Below, piece after piece: positions 57,716 to 64,000 of a stretch of 64,000 bases of DNA (positions within the stretch are counted from its first letter, which is position 1; each line of letters begins with the position of its first letter). The position numbers and the translations under genes are program-made. Below the pieces are notes generated by a model. The model was not told the origin of the DNA. It worked only from the letters and a program-made list of their open reading frames with translations, and searched no databases. The DNA comes from Platycnemis pennipes (Eukaryota > Arthropoda > Insecta > Odonata > Platycnemididae): NCBI GenBank assembly GCA_933228895.1, contig OW121847.1:90251656-90315655 (forward strand), in the 5' to 3' direction.

Positions 57716-60715
57716 GAATTGTGAGAGATTGGATGGCCCGACGATAACCTAAAAAATTACAAATGTGATCATGCACTTTTGAAGCTAAATTATATTTTAG
57801 AAAATTTTCCGTTGCATTAGAAGGACAGCTGCCTAAAACTTGACTCTACAGTAAGGTTCAGCAGGAGAAATCCAAGACTTGCGTGTTTTCCTTTATGATA
57901 ACAGCCTCAGATTTACTCTATGAACGCCTCTTCGCCGAAGATACTACGCATGCACATCGCTTGAGAGGTTATGCAAGAAGGCCTCCTATGTTGGGCTAAT
58001 GCATATATTTCAATGTTTCACTAGCGAGCGTTGAACAGCATACATTTCTGTTGATCAATTGCACGAACTTCGTTTTTTAATAAATACAAGAGACACAGCA
58101 AGGGACTGTAATGTTTAAAAATTAGATTCGGAGCAAAAACCACGGAGAACACCAAAACTTGATACATTTATCCCTCCAATCAACTGTTTTTTGATAAAGT
58201 GGGTTCCCAATCAACCAACTCTTCTTTGGCAATATTAATTCAGCCGTTTCCGAAATTAATGCATGTGAAACTAGTATTAATCGCAAAAATCCCCTTCCCA
58301 AAACTTCCCTTGCGCCCAAATTCGTCCAAATCGACAGAAATGAGGATGAAGCATTGAGCATGTTGGATATGGATAGAAAATTGCTGGCGAAAATCGTGAG
58401 GAGGCAGAGTGAGTGATTGGAACAAGTGACTAGAGGAAACGAGATGTAGAAACCCCATGCTGACGGTAGAAAGCAGGGTGAGCGAGGATGAGGGAGGGAA
58501 AGGAATGGCATGAGATAAAGAGAATAAGTTGATCTGAAGAAAGGTTACAAAGGAAATACGAAAGAATTCAAAGAAAGGTAGGGGAGGGGCTTCCTGTGTT
58601 TTTAAGGTAGAGGACCATTTTAGAGGCGAATTATTCACTTAGAAAATTAAAATCAAAGTGGATACCCTCTTTTATAATCTACTGAGACCGCCAAAAAACT
58701 AATACCATAACTGTCATAAAATAATATTCCTATTATGCTGTTGGGTAATACAACGGGAAGTATGTGATGAAATTCGAACACGATATTAGCCTGCATGCAT
58801 ACAAATTTCCAACAAATATTATTTAATTTGGCCTTGGGTGAAGCACAATTGAACCTCAGTTGATGAAGTTGTTTTTCGAAAACTATGTCCCTATATGACA
58901 TTATTCTCGCGAGCGATTGCATTCATATATGCACAATATATTTTCCACCGCACGTAAAAAGGCTCTTTCAATTCAGTATGACGCGACAAGTGCGACAATA
59001 TATGGCTGACGACGTGCGGGACTCAAGTGATACTGGGCGTGGAAATGTAATGGATACTAAACATTCACTGCAGATGCGTCATCACTCACGGGATCCGGTG
59101 AAGCAACAGTGGTCCTCATTGCATATTCAAGAGCTCGTTCTATTATCCATTCGCCGCAGTGTCCGCCTTCTTCAAGTAGGCCTCGCTGGCATCAATTGGA
59201 GCCCGGCGCGCAGGACGCGAAGGCTCAGTGCACCCACCGTACCTGGCACCCGCCATTGGGAAGCTCTCCTGGAAACTGAAATGGGAAGGAACAACAAACG
59301 ACGATTGCTTGGGCTACACTGATTTTCACTCGTCCCGACGAAACAGGTTGAAATTACAAAACATTTTGTCTTAAAAATAATTACTCCATATAAGAATTCT
59401 TTCCGATGCTAATAAAAATAACTAACCATGCCCATCTGAGTAACACAGTTATTTTTTAAAACGTGAAGTATTTAAGAGCACAACTTGTTGGAACATTAGA
59501 TACATCACACACGTTTTTTTTTCATAAATTTTTAGCTGAAGTTTACCTTGTTATTTCCAAACGTAGAAGCAAAAGCAAATGGCGACGCCTAGTCCAGGTA
59601 TAGGTACAATACTCAATATTTTACGCACTTTTCCCAAAACATTCTTCACACGGCTTAACGCAACACATCGAATGTAATGAGGGATCCTGGTTAGTCGGTT
59701 TTACACATGAATCATCTCGTTAATCTGATTGCGAGGTTACCAATTACCCGGTGGAGTTAATTAATATCCGGGTCAGAAAAGTCATTTACAATGACATTCA
59801 AATGTGCATTGTGCGCTGGTTTAACGCGCTTATAGCATTATGCTCTTTTTATCTGCATATAATTTTTAAACTTGGCGCTTTTATCTCTGCAAAAACGAAA
59901 TTTCAAATACTAAATATATTGATGGTAACTTAATGCATAATAGCCACTGTAGTGAAGTGGTTTTTTCATGGTCAAAACGAAAAAACCTGTCCAAATGCAT
60001 CGCAGTTTTTCTAAATAGTGCATGGACAATTTGTAATACAAGGAAAAAAATAATAGTATATTTGAACCAGGCAGACAATGAAAACCGAGATGGCAATAGT
60101 TGATAACCAGTTACACCTACACATTTGAATGGACTATGAAAAAATGAAGATGCTTCTAATGAGACGCAAAAGAGTGTGCGTGGTACGCGGAAGTATCTAC
60201 CAGGAAAAAAAAGGGGATAACTGAAGGGTTCCTATTGATTGATACCACCTTGGAGTCTTTTCAGTGCCTTAAAGAGGTTGATATTAATAGCATTTGTTTA
60301 TAAACGTTCTTGATTTGGGGATTTTTGATTTTGTGAATTGAATATCATGAAATAGTACACGCTATAGTTTGTCTAGCAAGGGAAGGAGAAAGAGAATTTT
60401 GGACCATAACATATTAAAATGTTTCTAATAGAGGGAAAGCTTATGAGGAGTTGTACGTTGCTTTCTATTAAAATTGCAGTCAGCGAAAAAATCAGCACAT
60501 TTTCTCGCGTTGAAAGCTTGATTATAACATTGCGATTTATGTGATTTTGGCACAGCATCTCAGGGAGATGTACCTCGACCAAACCATTATCTTCGAAAAC
60601 GCATAGGTTTTAAAAAATAAACACTCGTCCTAAGGGACTGGGATCTAATCCCAGCAAAGGGAGAGATTTTTCCGATGAATTCCTGTTACCACTTAAGTAT
60701 GAGAGTTATTGGGGA
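57716..60715. other. No gene seen
   Basis: Non-coding. A purine-rich stretch at 58330-58600 creates 129- and 132-codon minus-strand frames that look compositional. A tRNA-like box B (GGGATCTAATCCCAGC) lies near 60640. Confidence 0.4.
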
Positions 60716-60717
60716 GA

Positions 60718-61030
60718 GGCGACCGACGACTAAGGTCATATGCGTCATTTAGGAAAGGAGGGCAATTCGATATGAGCAGGTATTTATCAAAGAAGGGACG
60801 AAGGGTGGAGGGAAACCCGGAGTAGGAATCAGCGTGCTCTTATCGGAAGGCACCAAGAGATCAGAGAATTAACCTCCCATCCGCCGGACGGAGTTTTGAA
60901 CTCGAAGTGCGCTCCACATAGTAACCATGTGGGGTCGGTATACCAATGAAAAATGTGCCTATTTCGGAATTCGAATTTGGAAACTTAGGGTACAAATCCA
61001 GTACCTTAGCCAAACCACCTACACGATCCC
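60718..61030 (-). repeat. SINE family A copy, minus strand, nearly full length
   Basis: GGCGACCGACGACTAAGGTC (distal end), GGGTGGAGGGAAACCCGGAG, TCGGAAGGCACCAAGAG, CCCATCCGCCGGACGGAGTT, GTGCGCTCCACATAGTAACC and a decayed head. Confidence 0.82.
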
Positions 61031-61034
61031 TATT

Positions 61035-61115
61035 TCTACTTGAGTGACTCTTGGAGGGCACTTTGAGTGCAGTGCTTCGTCCGCTTGAGCGGAAGCTGAA
61101 AGGTGGTTACCTTGA
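61035..61115 (+). repeat. SINE family A fragment, opposite to its neighbour
   Basis: CTTGAGTGACTCTTGGAGGG, TTTGAGTGCAGTGCTTCGTC, CGCTTGAGCGG. Head-to-head with the copy at 60718-61030. Followed by a short TGTCTTGCTGTC tandem repeat (61120-61146). Confidence 0.6.
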
Positions 61116-61774
61116 TGCTGTCTTGCTGTCTGTCTTGCTGTCTTTCTTTGAAGGGCAATGTGTAAAATGTCGGCATTTTTGAAATCCACTCTTCCACCAA
61201 ACCATTAATATAGCCTAAACGCCTATTATTAATATCACTGAACTTAATTAATAGCACTGAGACAGCCGAGCCCATTTTTCTATTTCCCGCTGAATGACAC
61301 CGCTAAAAAAATATGATGGTCGCGGCAACTATAGTTAAATCTGAGATATTTGATGAATCATCACCTTATTGAAAAAAATTTCACGCTTTATTTATATGAA
61401 TCATGACATGGATTCAGTCACGAATCTGACACTGTAAACTACTTCCAATCGTCACAGAGCAGCGAAGTATACAAACCCATTCTTAAGTGTATTATTATTA
61501 TTCCTGGAATGGAAAATAATTTAAGCTATTTGAATGCATTAGGATTTTACCAATTTTGTTCTGACGAACAAATTTCCTTCTAGGTGCAAAGAAGAAGCAT
61601 AAAATTTAATGTAAGCATCCCGAAATATATTCGATTCTGATGATAAAATTAAACAAGTTATCAAATTAAGATAGCCACGCCCACTGATTAATTTTATTTA
61701 TGTTTTTCGATTCGATTCATTTCATTTTTCCGACTAGATTCATTTCATTCAATGCACGTCACTGGGAGGCAGTT

Positions 61775-61965
61775 GTGGCTCGTGAAATGGACTCCCAGGA
61801 TTCCACCCCTCTCCCCAGGAAGAAACAGGGTGTCGTCAAAAATCAATCATTAAATGTTCACCTCATTAAGAGTACGGGTCGGCTGGGGCATTTTGCCACT
61901 CTTGACGAGAGGCAACAGGTTTTGCGTTCCATCCGAAGGACGAAGTACTGCGACTTAAACGAAAA
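61775..61965 (-). repeat. Possible degenerate SINE family A copy
   Basis: TTGCGTTCCATCCGAAGGAC GAAGTACTGCGACTT (61921-61956) matches the minus-strand central domain. The rest is eroded. Confidence 0.35.
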
Positions 61966-63242
61966 GCCTGTGTACAGATGTACAGCTACCAAGGTTACTT
62001 ATGGATACAACTGTGTATACATTATTGAATTCATCAGAAATATTAATATTCATTATTATACAAGGAAAGAAAGACATCTTAAATATATAGGTTCCGCAAT
62101 CTTTTTCATTTATGTTTATGGTCCAATATACGGTAGCATGCCGGAAGTTTACTCAAGAATGATCAACCCCGTAGGGATCTGAAACGAGGCCCCACAGGGG
62201 TCCAACGCCTTTAAAGAAAGTATCAACCCGAGTCCAGCGGAGTATCCACTGTCACAATTCTATTTGAGAACGTGACGTTCCGTGGTTCAGAGACCTGGAC
62301 CGGGAGGCAAGTTGGATGATGGGGAATTCGAGGCATTTTGATATGTATGAGGATGAATGGAAATAATGTCGAATGGAGAAGGATAATTGGGATAACGTGA
62401 GGGAGCCCAACATAACAGAAGAGGAAAGAAAATTGAAGGAGACGGCAAAAGTGGTCGCGAAATATCGTGAGAGCTAACGGAACGTAAAAGAAGATGATAA
62501 TGGGTAAAATGTAATGTAAGATCGTGATAGGGAGGGAAATAGAGGAGTGGAAGGAAGGACGATTTAAAGAGGAATTAGATGTATCTAGCAGAGTAGTTTG
62601 TAGGTTTTGCTCGCTATTTTCCATGAACTAATAAACTGCTACATCACTGAGGGTGAGCTCCATTCCATTGGATGGAGGTTATTCCATTCATCCACAGTAA
62701 CTTTAATTAAAAACAATAGTTGCAGGAGTTATTTAATGAGATGGAGAAGTTGGACAAATGGTCAGATTATCCACTGAAATGTATATACACTCAGGAAAGT
62801 AGATCTGATAAAGAACTCTAACAAAAAACCAGCTTTCTCAGACTTTATCTCTGACAAATAAAAAGCAGAGATAATGTGGGGAGAACCGTAGAAATTCGTT
62901 TATGATGGGAGTAACCCAATATCGTGAATAAACGACGACGGGCGTTTTTCATTTGTCTCATATATGAAGTACATTTCACAGAACTCACTCCACATGACTA
63001 AAACTGCTGGATATAAGAGAAGGACCCGGGTTTCATATGGTTCAAAATACTTTCGCGGAATATTTTTTACTCACCATTCTGAGGAAGAATCAGTTACGTA
63101 AATCCCACTTAAAACAAGCTACTACCATACAAGCAGAGAATTAGAGATAAAGGCATTTACAAGACTCGTAGAAAAAATATCTAAAAAATTAAACAGTGAT
63201 GCATGTTTCCTGCGTGCTTCTTAACGATGCAGGCTCGTCGAT
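61966..63242. other. No feature seen
   Basis: Non-coding. The 133-codon minus-strand frame at 62223-62624 lies in purine-rich DNA and has no domain. Confidence 0.4.
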
Positions 63243-63400
63243 AATTAATTGAAATTAAAATTTTTGTTTTGCATGTACAGTTAAGAAAATAATTCGTCAT
63301 TTTGCAAGTACTTTTATTCGTCATTTTACAAGTCAATTAATTGAAATTGAAATTTTTGTTTTGCATGTACAGTTAAGAAAATAATTCGTCATTTTGCAAG
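63243..63400. repeat. 92-bp tandem duplication, about 1.7 copies
   Basis: AATTAATTGAAATTAAAATT at 63243 recurs at 63335, and the following GTTTTGCATGTACAGTTAAG through ATTTTGCAAG is identical in both. Confidence 0.88.
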
Positions 63401-64000
63401 ATTCCTAATAGGAGTCTTCCTTGATTTTATATAACACTCCAGGAATCACTGTAAAACAATTACGCAGAATGGAGGTTGATATATCCCATCTTTCCGAAGC
63501 AAGTCTTTCCAATTATCAAAGAAGAAAGAAACTAAGTAAAGACGCCACACAAGACTTCCTTCTATCACTCAAAACCTTACGTACTTATAAAGCAAAAACA
63601 AGAGCCCCCAACATTTAAAAAAATCGCGTGACGAGGTAAAAATATTCTAAGGTGGTATACCGAATGAATGCCAGCGGCAGGGAAAGGCTTCACTTTGGAT
63701 CCACGCGCGTGTCATATGGATACCCTCGGTGAAACGGAGTTCTGTTTCGTGTTGTGAGGCGAAAGGATAGACAACCGATGGGCAGTTGCAGTGTTCATCC
63801 TCCTTTGACGCAAAAAATGGGACAATACCCTCAGTACATGCATAAGTAGCCATGACCGATGTCGCCAGAGCAGACGTTGGGCCGCACTGACGAGGTGAAC
63901 GCGTGATCAGGCGCTTTCGAATTAAAGTCCGTTACTGATGATTGAAAAGTCTTGTCATTACCGTTTTTAACACGCGCAGCCTCCGCAAGAATTCTTTTCG
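63401..64000. other. No feature seen
   Basis: Slightly GC-richer toward the end; no recognizable exon or repeat. Confidence 0.4.

Noticed and set aside
58122..58638. 129- and 132-codon minus-strand frames
   Set aside because: They lie opposite a purine-rich stretch; Phe/Leu/Ser-rich text without family resemblance or splice context.
1..64000. CRISPR arrays, operons, phage or toxin-antitoxin systems
   Set aside because: No regularly spaced repeats and no bacterial-type coding density; the window is eukaryotic.

Overview
The window looks like nuclear DNA of an arthropod, most likely an insect. It is AT-rich, and its one clear gene is split into short exons with GT..AG introns. The introns and flanks are dense with tRNA-derived SINEs, mariner, hAT and non-LTR retrotransposon remnants. 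Nothing resembles a bacterial operon or a viral genome, and the species cannot be named from the sequence. The only protein-coding host gene I can support is subunit a (116 kDa, V0 sector) of the vacuolar H+-ATPase, on the minus strand.

Layout. Fifteen coding exons run from the ATG at 19286 down to 139, and the gene continues off the left edge. They join in frame into 755 codons (residues 1-755). By comparison with the usual 830-850 residues, roughly the last 80-95 residues (end of TM7, TM8 and the C-terminus) lie outside the window. Intron sizes range from 99 bp to 5.8 kb. The large last intron (392-6203) holds a SINE, a hAT-like MITE with a perfect 8-bp target duplication, a mariner with both terminal inverted repeats, a second SINE and a decayed hAT transposase. 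Intron 9 holds a 93-bp near-perfect palindrome inside a 14-bp target duplication.

Upstream (19.4-64 kb) I see no convincing protein-coding exon. The 5' UTR of the V-ATPase gene appears to be spliced at 19399/19400, so its promoter lies further right. Two GC-rich blocks are candidates: 23.5-24.1 kb, which has a minus-strand donor and a CACGTGAC box, and 46.3-47.4 kb. The rest is repeat-rich: about a dozen copies of one SINE family, other tRNA-like heads, four fragments of one non-LTR retrotransposon family, a second mariner fragment, three more short TIR elements with 8-bp or near-8-bp target duplications, a 69-bp minisatellite and several small tandem or inverted repeats.

The V-ATPase a subunit forms the stator arm and proton half-channels of the pump that acidifies endosomes, lysosomes and some apical membranes. 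The other features are mobile DNA and do not form a pathway with it. I found no undescribed cellular system. The most unusual objects are the palindromic retroinsertion at 7680-7866, the SINE family with a very constant central domain, and the set of intact TIR/TSD elements.
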